From: Bacteroidales bacterium
GTDB taxonomy: Bacteria; Bacteroidota; Bacteroidia; Bacteroidales; VadinHA17
DNA: 36,184 nucleotides
Reading direction: 5' to 3'
Assembly (NCBI GenBank): GCA_017882305.1
Contig: JADGPU010000025.1
Location: 1-36,184, forward strand
Part shown: in pieces, positions 8,674 to 17,023 of the stretch
Layout of the letters: each line of letters starts with the position of its first letter
How positions within the stretch are numbered: the first letter of the stretch is position 1
Program-made: the position numbers and the translations under genes
The notes under the pieces: generated by a model
What the model was told of the DNA's origin: nothing
Databases searched by the model: none
What the model saw: only the letters and a program-made list of their open reading frames with translations

Positions 8674-8746
8674 ACCCCCTTCCCGGCCTTCCCCCTTGGG
8701 GGAAGGGGATGATCATTTCCCCTTTGGGGGAAACAAGAAAGGGGGT
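8674..8746. repeat. Nested C/G-tract inverted repeats between DPP IV and PPIase genes
   Basis: Two tandem hairpins, CTTCCCCC-tt-GGGGGAAG at 8688-8705 and TTTCCCCTTTGGGGGAAA at 8716-8733, are enclosed by ACCCCCTT at 8674-8681 and AAGGGGGT at 8739-8746. This looks like the common Bacteroidota CCCCCTTGGGGG intergenic repeat; a related shorter copy is at 35836-35854. It may act as a terminator or as an mRNA 3'-end stabiliser. No open frame of note lies in 8608-8788. Confidence 0.7.
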
Positions 8747-8788
8747 CTAACCAATGAGAAAAGCTCCCTTTAATCTTATCTTACTGAT

Positions 8789-9898
8789 ATGAATATAATC
8801 CGATCCGTTTTCCTGAATATTTTTTTGTTATTTGTACTTACTGTAAGTGGACAGAAAGATCAGGTTATAAAAATCCATAGACCCTATGGCATTTATGCTG
8901 ATTTTAATACCAATAAAGGGAGCATCTCCGTACTCCTCTACTATAAGAAGGCACCAATGACTGTAGCTAACTTTATTGGACTTGCTGAAGGAACCCTGAC
9001 AAATGCTACCTATCCGTTAGGTATACCATTTTACAAAGGATCAATTTGGCACAGGGTCGTTAAAGGACATGTAATTCAGGGCGGTGAACCAGCAACAGTG
9101 AAAGACCCGGCAAATTCAGAAGTTAATTCAACAGGATATGAGATTCCAAACGAAATCAGCGATCTGAGCCATAATAAAGCAGGGATGGTGGGTATGGCAA
9201 ATGACGGTCCGAATACAAATACATGTGAGTACTATATAACCCTGGCAGACAGATCTTATCTCGATGGTAACTATACGCTTTTCGGTGAAGTTGTTGATGG
9301 TATGGACGTTGTTAATAAGATTGTCAAGGGTGATACTACTCATTCAATCACAATTGTCCGGGTAGGACCAGAAGCTGAAAAATTTATCGTGAATGATGAG
9401 ACTTTTAAGGAGCTGGCAGACAAGCAATGGAGAAAAGTAAATTTTGAGAAGGAGGCAAGAAAATCGAGGGAGGAGAAGTTTATTACTGAAAACTATCCCG
9501 GACTTCAAGCCTTATCTGATGGTTTGAGATATAAAGTACTGGTACAGGGAAAAGGTAACAAACCTGCAGATGGTTCTGTGCTTAGCATAAAGTATACCGG
9601 GAAATTAATAACAGGCTTAAGTTTTGTTAGTTCATCAGATGGTGGGAAACCTGTACCAGGATCGAAACCTGTCGATTTTTCGTATACCATGGGGAAAAAT
9701 GAATTGATTAAAGGTTTGAACGAGGCCTTACACGATATGAAAGAAGGGGAGAAGAGACTTCTCGTTGTGCCACCTGATTTGGCTTATGGAATAAATTCCG
9801 GGTTTTATGGAAAAGAGATCTCCGGTAAGAAAAGGTTTGTCATATCACCCGGTGAAACGCTTATACTCGAAGTTACACTGATTAAATTCAAACCATGA
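8789..9898 (+). CDS. Exported cyclophilin-FKBP double peptidyl-prolyl isomerase
   Basis: 369-residue fusion of two unrelated prolyl-isomerase folds, expected to help proteins fold in the envelope. Seen: a signal peptide at residues 1-21 (LFVLTVSG then Q); a cyclophilin domain at about 30-200 with TVANFIGLAEG, WHRVVKGHVIQGGEP (the FHRVIxGFMIQGGD core) and GMVGMANDGPNTNTCEYYITL; a charged linker at about 205-235; and an FKBP domain at about 240-369 with IKYTGKLITG, KNELIKGLNEALHDMKEGEKR and VVPPDLAYG. In the cyclophilin part the Phe of FHRV is Trp (WHRV); the catalytic Arg is kept. It sits between the DPP IV and transhydrogenase genes on the same strand, with gaps of 181 and 105 bp, so co-transcription is uncertain. 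Confidence 0.92.
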   Translation: MNIIRSVFLNIFLLFVLTVSGQKDQVIKIHRPYGIYADFNTNKGSISVLLYYKKAPMTVANFIGLAEGTLTNATYPLGIPFYKGSIWHRVVKGHVIQGGEPATVKDPANSEVNSTGYEIPNEISDLSHNKAGMVGMANDGPNTNTCEYYITLADRSYLDGNYTLFGEVVDGMDVVNKIVKGDTTHSITIVRVGPEAEKFIVNDETFKELADKQWRKVNFEKEARKSREEKFITENYPGLQALSDGLRYKVLVQGKGNKPADGSVLSIKYTGKLITGLSFVSSSDGGKPVPGSKPVDFSYTMGKNELIKGLNEALHDMKEGEKRLLVVPPDLAYGINSGFYGKEISGKKRFVISPGETLILEVTLIKFKP

Positions 9899-10003
9899 AG
9901 TTTCTTTTGATTAATATTCAGATGGGGATAATTAATTGTTTATTAAATTGGTAACCAAATTCTGATCAAACTTTAGGCACTCCAAAATCCAAAATCCAAA
10001 CTT

Positions 10004-11134
10004 ATGATAATAGGCGTCCTCAAAGAAACAGGAAATGAAAACAGGGTAGCCATTCTTCCTGCCGAAGTTGTTGCACTGAAAAAGATGGGTATTGATGTAT
10101 GGGTAGAGAATAATGCTGGTGAACGGGCTTTTGCTTCGGACTTAGCTTACAGGACAGCCGGAGCCCGATTGGCTGAGCGAAAGGATGTTATTTCTGAAAC
10201 TGAGATGTTGCTTTCAATCAATCCTCCTGTTAAAGATGATATCACTTCTTTTAAGGATGGGCAGATATTATGCTCAGTTCTTAATCCTGTTGTAAATAGT
10301 AACTGGCTCGAAAAAGCTCGTCTTAATGGATTATCAGTACTTGCGCTTGACCTAATTCCCAGAACAACAAGAGCCCAGTCAATGGATATACTTTCATCTA
10401 TGGCTACAGTTTCCGGATATAAAGCTGTACTTAATGCCGCGTCACTGTTGCCAAGATTCTTCCCTATGTTCATGTCGGCAGCAGGAACAATAAAACCTTC
10501 ACGTGTTCTTATTTTAGGCGCAGGTGTTGCAGGATTACAGGCTATTGCCATTTCCAGGAAACTTGGTGCAGTAGTTGAAGTATTCGATGTGAGATCTGCT
10601 GTGAAGGAAGAAGTCCAAAGTTTAGGGGGCAAATTTATTGAAGTCGTAGGAGCAAAAGAAGATATTGCAGCGGGTGGATATGCTGTAGAACAAACAGATG
10701 AATTTAAAAGGAAGCAACAGGAACTCATTCAGGAACGTGCAATTGCATCTGATGTTGTTATTGCCACTGCTCAGATACCTGGGATGAAAGCTCCGGTCCT
10801 TTTACTGAAAGAGACAATTTATTCCATGAAACCCGGATCGGTTATTGTGGACCTTGCAGCTTCATCGGGTGGTAACTGCGAATTGACTGAGAATGGGAAA
10901 ACCGTGGTAGTAAATGGAGTGAATATTATCGGAAAATCTGACTATCCGTCTGATATGCCTTCTGATGCCAGTAAAATGTTCGGATGTAATATAATTAACC
11001 TGCTGAAGATAATGGTTGATAAAGATGCTAAGCTTATTCTTAATTTACAGGATGATATCATAAATGGAACAACTGCCGTGCATGGCAAAGAGTATATCAG
11101 TCAGAGAGTTAAACAGCTATTAAATTTAATATAA
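10004..11134 (+). CDS. pntAA: NAD(P) transhydrogenase subunit alpha, part 1 (NAD(H)-binding domain I)
   Basis: Soluble NAD(H)-binding domain of the proton-translocating transhydrogenase, which drives hydride transfer from NADH to NADP+ with the ion gradient. Its 376 residues match the separate PntAA of the three-gene form (as in Rhodospirillum rubrum), not the fused E. coli PntA. Seen: an N-terminal alanine-dehydrogenase-like half (GVLKETGNENRVAILP), the Rossmann motif LILGAGVAGLQAIAISRKLG followed by VEVFDVRSAVKEEVQSLGGKF, and a second-half GSVIVDLAASSGGNCELTE segment. It is followed 8 bp later by pntAB. It should work at the inner face of the cytoplasmic membrane with PntAB and PntB. Confidence 0.95.
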   Translation: MIIGVLKETGNENRVAILPAEVVALKKMGIDVWVENNAGERAFASDLAYRTAGARLAERKDVISETEMLLSINPPVKDDITSFKDGQILCSVLNPVVNSNWLEKARLNGLSVLALDLIPRTTRAQSMDILSSMATVSGYKAVLNAASLLPRFFPMFMSAAGTIKPSRVLILGAGVAGLQAIAISRKLGAVVEVFDVRSAVKEEVQSLGGKFIEVVGAKEDIAAGGYAVEQTDEFKRKQQELIQERAIASDVVIATAQIPGMKAPVLLLKETIYSMKPGSVIVDLAASSGGNCELTENGKTVVVNGVNIIGKSDYPSDMPSDASKMFGCNIINLLKIMVDKDAKLILNLQDDIINGTTAVHGKEYISQRVKQLLNLI

Positions 11135-11142
11135 TATATATC

Positions 11143-11448
11143 ATGGGAAATATTCTTGGATTTTTCTTTCTAAACAGGGAGGCAATTTTTATTGTGATCC
11201 TGTCAATATTCCTCGGTATTGAAGTAATCAGCCATGTTCCTGCTATTCTCCATACGCCACTTATGTCAGGTGCCAATGCAATTCATGGTGTGGTAATTAT
11301 AGGTGCAATAATTGTGATGGGGCATGCTGAAACAACAGGATCGATGATTCTTGGGTTTCTGGCGGTGGTCCTGGGTACACTTAACGTAGTCGGCGGCTTT
11401 GTTGTCACCGACAGGATGCTGGAGATGTTTAAAAAGAAGAGGCAGTAA
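11143..11448 (+). CDS. pntAB: NAD(P) transhydrogenase subunit alpha, part 2 (membrane domain)
   Basis: 101-residue membrane protein forming the alpha-side portion of the proton channel. Three hydrophobic helices are visible: about 13-33 (AIFIVILSIFLGIEVISHVP), 44-60 (AIHGVVIIGAIIVMGHAE) and 65-87 (SMILGFLAVVLGTLNVVGGF). The NAIHGV motif and the C-terminal VTDRMLEMFKKK are typical of this subunit. It lies between pntAA (8-bp gap) and pntB (20-bp gap). The length is normal for the split form. Confidence 0.94.
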   Translation: MGNILGFFFLNREAIFIVILSIFLGIEVISHVPAILHTPLMSGANAIHGVVIIGAIIVMGHAETTGSMILGFLAVVLGTLNVVGGFVVTDRMLEMFKKKRQ

Positions 11449-11468
11449 CCTGAGTAAAATCAATTCTT

Positions 11469-12905
11469 ATGGACCAACTATCTCAACTACATACAGGCAT
11501 CTCAATATTGGAGATGACTTATATAATTGCCTCAATACTTTTCATCTTCGGATTAAAAATGTTAAGCCACCCGCTTACAGCACGACGGGGTAATGCCATT
11601 GCAGCTATAGGAATGGTACTGGCTATAATTGCAACAATACTGTTTCATCATAAAGATGGTAAGCCGATAGGAAATGTCGGATTCATTCTCGTTGCAATCG
11701 GAATTGGCAGTGTTATCGGATTGATTATTGCAAAACGAGTCAAAATGACTGCTATGCCTCAGCTTGTATCATTCTTTAACGGTATGGGCGGTGCAGCTGC
11801 TGCTCTTATCTCAATGATGGAATTTCCACACGTAAGTCCTGAGCTGATAGCAAAAAGTGGTATGGCAAACGGGCATGTACTTGCTATTCTTCTTGGACTT
11901 ATGATAGGAACTGTTTCCTGGGCCGGGAGTATGATCGCATTTGGTAAGCTTGATGGATGGATAGGCGATATGCGCATAAAAGCAATGAAGTATGTGAATC
12001 TGACTATACTTACTGTGCTGATCGGATTCATAGTTTATATTATGACGCGTCATGTGCAGGCCAGCAGCGAACTTACTCCGTTAATATATATAATGTTTTT
12101 TATTGCAGTTATTTACGGGGTTCTTTTCGTAATGCCAATTGGAGGGGCTGATATGCCTGTTGTTATCTCGCTCCTGAACTCCTTTACCGGAGTCGCTGCC
12201 GCAATGGGTGGGTTTCTCTATAATAACCAGGCTATGCTTACCGGTGGAATACTGGTTGGATCTGCAGGAACAATTCTGACTATCCTTATGTGCAGGGCAA
12301 TGAACAGGTCTCTGCTAAATGTTATTGTCGGCGTGTTCGGAGGAGGAGGCCAGACGAATATTGCAGCAGCCGGTTCTGTGAAAGAAATATCAATCTCTGA
12401 CGCTTCTATTCTTTTAAGCTATTCGAAGAAAGTGGTCATTGTTCCCGGTTACGGACTAGCTGTTGCCCAGGCTCAGCATATCTGTCATGAGTTAGATAAG
12501 CTTCTGGAAAAGAAAGGAGTAGAGGTTAAATATGCTATTCATCCTGTTGCCGGACGTATGCCCGGACATATGAATGTATTGCTTGCTGAAGCCGATGTGC
12601 CTTATGAACAGCTTATTGAGAGTGATGAGATCAATCCCGATCTTCCGAATACTGATGTTCTTGTTGTGATAGGTGCAAACGATGTTGTAAATCCTGCAGC
12701 TGAAGATGATCCTTCAAGCCCCATTTACGGAATGCCGATTATTAAAGCTCGCGATGCAAAAAACATCATAGTAATGAAACGCGGAATGGGAAAAGGTTAT
12801 GCAGCTATAGAGAATATGCTGTTTTTTAATAATAAGACCAGGATGTTATTTGGTGATGCAAAGAGCACTCTGCAGAACCTTGTTAATGAAATAAAAAGTT
12901 TATGA
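11469..12905 (+). CDS. pntB: NAD(P) transhydrogenase subunit beta
   Basis: 478-residue subunit with an N-terminal membrane half of eight or nine helices (residues 1 to about 265) and a C-terminal NADP(H)-binding domain III. Seen: FFNGMGGAAAALISMMEF, PIGGADMPVVISLLNSFTGVAAAMGGF, then in domain III VPGYGLAVAQAQH (fingerprint GYGxAxxQ), HPVAGRMPGHMNVLLAEA and VIGANDVVNPAA. Together with PntAA/PntAB it completes the pump. The stop TGA overlaps the ATG of the following aminopeptidase gene in an ATGA arrangement, so translation is coupled to a gene with no obvious link to transhydrogenation. Confidence 0.96.
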   Translation: MDQLSQLHTGISILEMTYIIASILFIFGLKMLSHPLTARRGNAIAAIGMVLAIIATILFHHKDGKPIGNVGFILVAIGIGSVIGLIIAKRVKMTAMPQLVSFFNGMGGAAAALISMMEFPHVSPELIAKSGMANGHVLAILLGLMIGTVSWAGSMIAFGKLDGWIGDMRIKAMKYVNLTILTVLIGFIVYIMTRHVQASSELTPLIYIMFFIAVIYGVLFVMPIGGADMPVVISLLNSFTGVAAAMGGFLYNNQAMLTGGILVGSAGTILTILMCRAMNRSLLNVIVGVFGGGGQTNIAAAGSVKEISISDASILLSYSKKVVIVPGYGLAVAQAQHICHELDKLLEKKGVEVKYAIHPVAGRMPGHMNVLLAEADVPYEQLIESDEINPDLPNTDVLVVIGANDVVNPAAEDDPSSPIYGMPIIKARDAKNIIVMKRGMGKGYAAIENMLFFNNKTRMLFGDAKSTLQNLVNEIKSL

Positions 12906-14692
12906 TCTCTTTCAAAGCAAACCTGGCTCTTCTCAGAGCGATAATGAAAGAGAATAGTATCAATGCATATATAATACCTTCCACAGATCCCCATCTGGGA
13001 GAAAATATTCCTGATCATTGGCGTGTAATAACCTGGCTTACAGGTTTTACCGGATCATCTGCAACAGTTATTATAACTGATTCATTTGCAGGATTATGGA
13101 CCGATTCCAGATATTTTATACAAGCTGAGAGACAGCTGTGCGATTCAGGGTTTGTCCTTATGAAAACTGCTCTTCCTGAAAATAAGGACTTCCTTGATTG
13201 GATGACAGACAATATTAATCCCGGAAGCAAAATTGCACTTGACAGCAGAATCTTTTCAATTGAACGGACACGGATGATTGAAAAGTCATTGGCGGGTAAA
13301 GAGACATCTTTAGATTTTAATTGTGATCTGATTTCCGGATTATGGACAGACCGGCCTCCAATGCCCTGTTCAATTGCATTTGATCATTCTACAAGGTTCT
13401 GTGGTAAGGAAAGGTCTGTTAAGATAGCTGAAGTCAGGGAACAAATGAGAATTAAAGGAGTCGACTATCATCTTCTTTCCTCCATCGATGATATTATGTG
13501 GTTGCTTAATATCAGGGGAAACGATACTAAATACAGCCCTTTGCTAATATCCTTTGCAATCGTAGGAGATGAGCAGATCATGTTGTTTATAGACGAGAAT
13601 AAGATTCCGCTGAAACTTGCTTCTGACTTCAATAAACTTGAAATCACAATGCTTCCTTACGAGGATATAGCCTCAATATTATCAACTTTGTCACACGATT
13701 CCACAATTCTTCTAAATCCTGTAACTACTTCTTCAAATCTTTTTAATTCAATCCCTGACAGGATGAAAATAATTGAAGATCTGACAATTCCGACTCGTTT
13801 AAAGGCAGTCAAAAACAAAGTTGAGATTGATAACATAGGGAGAGTGATGGTTAAAGATGGAGTAGCTTTGACTAAGTTCTTCTACTGGTTAGAACAAAAA
13901 TCTGGTTCAGATCCAATATCAGAACTTTCTCTTGTCGGAAAACTAAACAGCCTGAGATCTGAAAATGAATACTATCTTGGGCCAAGCTTTTCAACAATAG
14001 TTGCATTTAATGAACATGGCTCATTACCACATTATTCAGCAACCTCTGAATCAGATATTTTCATAGAAACTAATGGGATCCTCCTGATCGACTCAGGGGG
14101 TCAGTACCTTGACGGGACAACAGATATTACCAGGACTGTTGCTATTGGAAGGCCGGCCGAAAGGCAGAAACATGACTTTTCTTTAGTACTTAAAGGTGCC
14201 ATAAACCTTGCAATGGCAAAATTTCCGGCAGGGACTAAAGGCTACCAGCTTGATATGTTGGCACGTAAAGCACTATGGGAGTATGGACTGAACTATGGTC
14301 ATGGAACGGGTCATGGTGTAGGCTTCTGCCTCAATGTACATGAAGGTCCACAGAATATTGGTCAGGGAGCAGGTATTGACTCAAAAACTATCATTGAACC
14401 TGGCATGCTGATATCTGATGAACCTGCTATTTACAGGGAAGGTGAATACGGGATCAGAATCGAAAACCTGATATTCTGTTTTGAAGACGAAGAAACTGAA
14501 TTCGGAAAATTCCTTAAATTTGATACTGTCTCGCTTTGTTATATCGATAAATCTCTGATTGACATTTCTTTATTTGATCAGAAAGAGTTAGCCTGGCTCA
14601 ATTCTTACCATGCAGAAGTTTATGATAAACTGAGCCCCTTTCTGACATCTGAAGAAAAAAGATGGCTAAAGGATAAAACAAGCTCACTTTGA
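12902..14692 (+). CDS. Xaa-Pro aminopeptidase (aminopeptidase P), M24B family
   Basis: 596-residue dinuclear metalloenzyme that removes an N-terminal residue preceding proline. It has no signal peptide, so it is cytoplasmic, suited to finishing peptides already cut by exopeptidases outside. Seen: two creatinase-like N-terminal domains (SFKANLALLRAIMKENSIN, STDPHLGE, WLTGFTGSSATVII), as in the three-domain eukaryote/Bacteroidota-type enzyme, then the pita-bread domain with all five metal ligands: D397 (LIDSGGQY), D408 (GTTDITRT), H471 (GHGTGHGVG), E507 (DEPAIY) and E521 (IRIENL). The start overlaps the pntB stop (ATGA), so it belongs to the pnt operon. It is followed by a 97-bp repeat-containing gap and a convergent gene. 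Confidence 0.95.
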   Translation: MISFKANLALLRAIMKENSINAYIIPSTDPHLGENIPDHWRVITWLTGFTGSSATVIITDSFAGLWTDSRYFIQAERQLCDSGFVLMKTALPENKDFLDWMTDNINPGSKIALDSRIFSIERTRMIEKSLAGKETSLDFNCDLISGLWTDRPPMPCSIAFDHSTRFCGKERSVKIAEVREQMRIKGVDYHLLSSIDDIMWLLNIRGNDTKYSPLLISFAIVGDEQIMLFIDENKIPLKLASDFNKLEITMLPYEDIASILSTLSHDSTILLNPVTTSSNLFNSIPDRMKIIEDLTIPTRLKAVKNKVEIDNIGRVMVKDGVALTKFFYWLEQKSGSDPISELSLVGKLNSLRSENEYYLGPSFSTIVAFNEHGSLPHYSATSESDIFIETNGILLIDSGGQYLDGTTDITRTVAIGRPAERQKHDFSLVLKGAINLAMAKFPAGTKGYQLDMLARKALWEYGLNYGHGTGHGVGFCLNVHEGPQNIGQGAGIDSKTIIEPGMLISDEPAIYREGEYGIRIENLIFCFEDEETEFGKFLKFDTVSLCYIDKSLIDISLFDQKELAWLNSYHAEVYDKLSPFLTSEEKRWLKDKTSSL

Positions 14693-14708
14693 TTGTATTT
14701 TGTATTAA

Positions 14709-14784
14709 CTGCAAAGCATGCAAAGAAATCAATCGATCCTTTCTTAGCGACCTTTACGCAATCCTAAGTGCCCTTTGCGGTTAA
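14709..14784. repeat. GCAAAG-type intergenic repeat between convergent genes
   Basis: The gap 14693-14789 carries ACTGCAAAGCATGCAAAG on the left and, inverted, the AACCGCAAAGGGC type on the right (plus strand GCCCTTTGCGGTT). Such runs of CGCAAAG/CTTTGCG words are, from general knowledge, frequent in Bacteroidota intergenic DNA. No U-tract terminator is seen. Confidence 0.5.
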
Positions 14785-14789
14785 AATTT

Positions 14790-16859
14790 TTATTTGGATG
14801 GTTTCATAATATCTTCCATTATGACAATATCTATAACCGGAAATTCAGTAATCCTCAACCTTGCGCATCCATAAGGAGCAAGAGTAATTACTTCCACATC
14901 TCCTTCCGGTTTGACAGGACTTAAAGGAGGAACGTCAGCAGAGTTATTTTTCAGGGTCCACTCCGGAATTCTCATACCTCTTGCTTTAATAATCACCGGT
15001 GCATCCTGAGTCCATATTATATACTTTCCTGAATCAGCTGACCAGATCATGTCACCCTTGTCGGCAAAAGGATAGTTGCTGACAGGATTTTCTGTCACTT
15101 TTATTCCCAACATGAGGTTTGACTTATTAATAAGTAATCCATAGTTCCATGAGCTCTTCGGATTGATCTCCCAATCCACGCTTCCTTTGTAACTAAAATT
15201 GTCGTAATTGATTTTGACACTCTTATATTCCTTATCAATCCGTAATGAAAAATATACCGGGCCGCGCAACAGGGCTAATGAATTATTATACCTGTTCTCA
15301 ACGCGCAGCTGCATTGGCAATTCTATGAAGATCTGATCGCCATTCCTCCATCTCTCCTTAATTTTATAAGTTGAGACGTTTTTTACTTTAATTATTTCGT
15401 TTTTGAATTTTATCGTTACCGAATCGGCCCATCCTGGAATTCTCAGATCAATTGGAAACCTTATTGCCTTTTCTGTACTAATAGTAAGTTTAACAGATCC
15501 GTTAAATGGATAGTTAGTCTCTTCGGCAATTGTCACCTCTTTCCCATTTCCGACCCTGGCTTTAACAATTGATGGTCCGTAAGTTACGATTGCCAGACCA
15601 TTGTCATTTGTCGACATCCACATGCTCTCTGTGAATTTGGGCCATCCCTGGTGCATATTTGCCAGACAGCATCCAAAGTTTGGCATGAGTCCGTAAATAT
15701 TGGAATAATCTCCGTTTGTGCTCCAGTCTCTTTTCACACCTGATATCAGCACCTGGTTAGCCTGCTGATCATACTGGTGAGCCCACAGATCGGGGGTGGT
15801 GGTTCCGGGAAGAGAATTGTATGCAAGAAGTTCAAGCCTGTCAGCTAATGTGTTGTTCCCAAAGATCTCATAAAGTTCTTCAAGGGAAAACATGTATTCC
15901 ACAACAGAGCAAAACTCAGTTCCATGGCTGGGACTTTTGCCTGACAGATGTTCATCTCCTGAGAATCTTCCTCCCGTCTGTCCATGGTTAAGATCATATT
16001 TTTCAATTCCTGAGAATACCGCTTTTTTAAATCGTTCATCCTTTGATTGCTGATACCATAAACCAGGATATTTAATTGCCATTGCATTATTTACGACATG
16101 TGCCGTTAAACCATCCGGTCCCCAGTTAAGTGGAATTTTTTTATCAGTTACTGCCGCTGAATCCCATGGAAATTTTTCATAATATGTTGTCCAGTCAGAG
16201 CTGTTTTTCTGAATTGATGCAATTGTTTCAAGAATCCATGGTTCTCCCGTCTGCCTGTATAACCAATAGCCGGTAACTGCATTTTCCATAGCCCTGACTC
16301 CCCTCCATTCCTTATCGGGCCAGTCAGGTTTTGAATCGTGCAGATATCTGAAGTATTTTGTAAGAACATCAATTGCGCGTTTATCCCCACTTCCTTCATA
16401 ATATTGCATCAGAACCTTGTTTGCTACAGCCAGGGGCCATCGGTCCTTGTTTTTAGCAGGTCCATACCAGCCTGTATCACTGCTGCTTGCAAGTATTGGT
16501 TCAATCCATGTTTTTACTTTGCTGATAAGGTGTTCATCATTCAGAAGATATGCAAGCGGAACCAGACCATCGAGGAAATACGGGCCTCTTTCCCAGGCCT
16601 CTCCATTCCCGCCCCGCCATGATGAATTTACCAGGTCGGGCCAGAAATCGTCAAGATTTCCTGTGAGACCTGCTGCCTGATTCTCCAGCTGAGATCTAAG
16701 CCAGCCAGCCGGTTTTACAGTTCCCAGTGGTAATTTTATATAAGCATTGTGAAACAGAGTCTTCGGATTGCCTTTATAGTTTGTATTTATATTCTGCTTC
16801 CCGCAACCGGTATAAAGTAAAGATGAAAATGTGAAAATAAGAGCAATGTATTTCTTCAT
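14790..16859 (-). CDS. GH127-like (DUF1680) glycosidase lipoprotein, putative beta-L-arabinofuranosidase
   Basis: 689-residue predicted lipoprotein (lipobox LLYT-GC, C19) in the DUF1680/GH127-GH146 superfamily, whose characterised members cleave beta-L-arabinofuranosides with a zinc-bound cysteine nucleophile. Seen: an (alpha/alpha)6-barrel core with WPDLVNSSWRGG, then E315-F-C317 and G396-C397-C398. These match the Glu, Cys and Cys-Cys that bind zinc and supply the nucleophile in Bifidobacterium HypBA1. The general-acid Glu sits 16 residues before the zinc Glu in HypBA1; here the nearest candidate is E303 (SGDEH), only 12 before, so this loop is shorter. A beta-sandwich follows from about 430. 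Substrate specificity is therefore uncertain. It lies downstream of another secreted glycosidase on the same strand, 164 bp away. Confidence 0.85.
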   Translation of the reverse strand: MKKYIALIFTFSSLLYTGCGKQNINTNYKGNPKTLFHNAYIKLPLGTVKPAGWLRSQLENQAAGLTGNLDDFWPDLVNSSWRGGNGEAWERGPYFLDGLVPLAYLLNDEHLISKVKTWIEPILASSSDTGWYGPAKNKDRWPLAVANKVLMQYYEGSGDKRAIDVLTKYFRYLHDSKPDWPDKEWRGVRAMENAVTGYWLYRQTGEPWILETIASIQKNSSDWTTYYEKFPWDSAAVTDKKIPLNWGPDGLTAHVVNNAMAIKYPGLWYQQSKDERFKKAVFSGIEKYDLNHGQTGGRFSGDEHLSGKSPSHGTEFCSVVEYMFSLEELYEIFGNNTLADRLELLAYNSLPGTTTPDLWAHQYDQQANQVLISGVKRDWSTNGDYSNIYGLMPNFGCCLANMHQGWPKFTESMWMSTNDNGLAIVTYGPSIVKARVGNGKEVTIAEETNYPFNGSVKLTISTEKAIRFPIDLRIPGWADSVTIKFKNEIIKVKNVSTYKIKERWRNGDQIFIELPMQLRVENRYNNSLALLRGPVYFSLRIDKEYKSVKINYDNFSYKGSVDWEINPKSSWNYGLLINKSNLMLGIKVTENPVSNYPFADKGDMIWSADSGKYIIWTQDAPVIIKARGMRIPEWTLKNNSADVPPLSPVKPEGDVEVITLAPYGCARLRITEFPVIDIVIMEDIMKPSK

Positions 16860-17023
16860 TTTAATACAGTTTAATCAATTGGCTGGTAGATTCAATTGTA
16901 AAAGTATGAATAAAACCTATTTTTCCTTATTTTTCCTGAACTGAATCTCTCATCGAGCGGAAATCTCATGAGCACACCCAAGGCTCCGCGTGGATTGCAA
17001 TGAGAGGTTGACGAGAGGTAAAT

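Noticed and set aside
8674..8746. Possible CRISPR-like repeats
   Set aside because: Only palindromic C/G tracts without regular spacers or cas genes.
10147..10728. 193-codon minus-strand open frame
   Set aside because: Antisense to pntAA; Ser/Ala-rich composition is what the complement of a Rossmann-domain gene produces.
16945..17020. Weak inverted TCTCATyG / GATGAGAG-type similarity between the two glycosidase genes
   Set aside because: The arms match imperfectly and there is no U-tract; too weak to call a repeat or terminator, though it may be another degenerate intergenic repeat.
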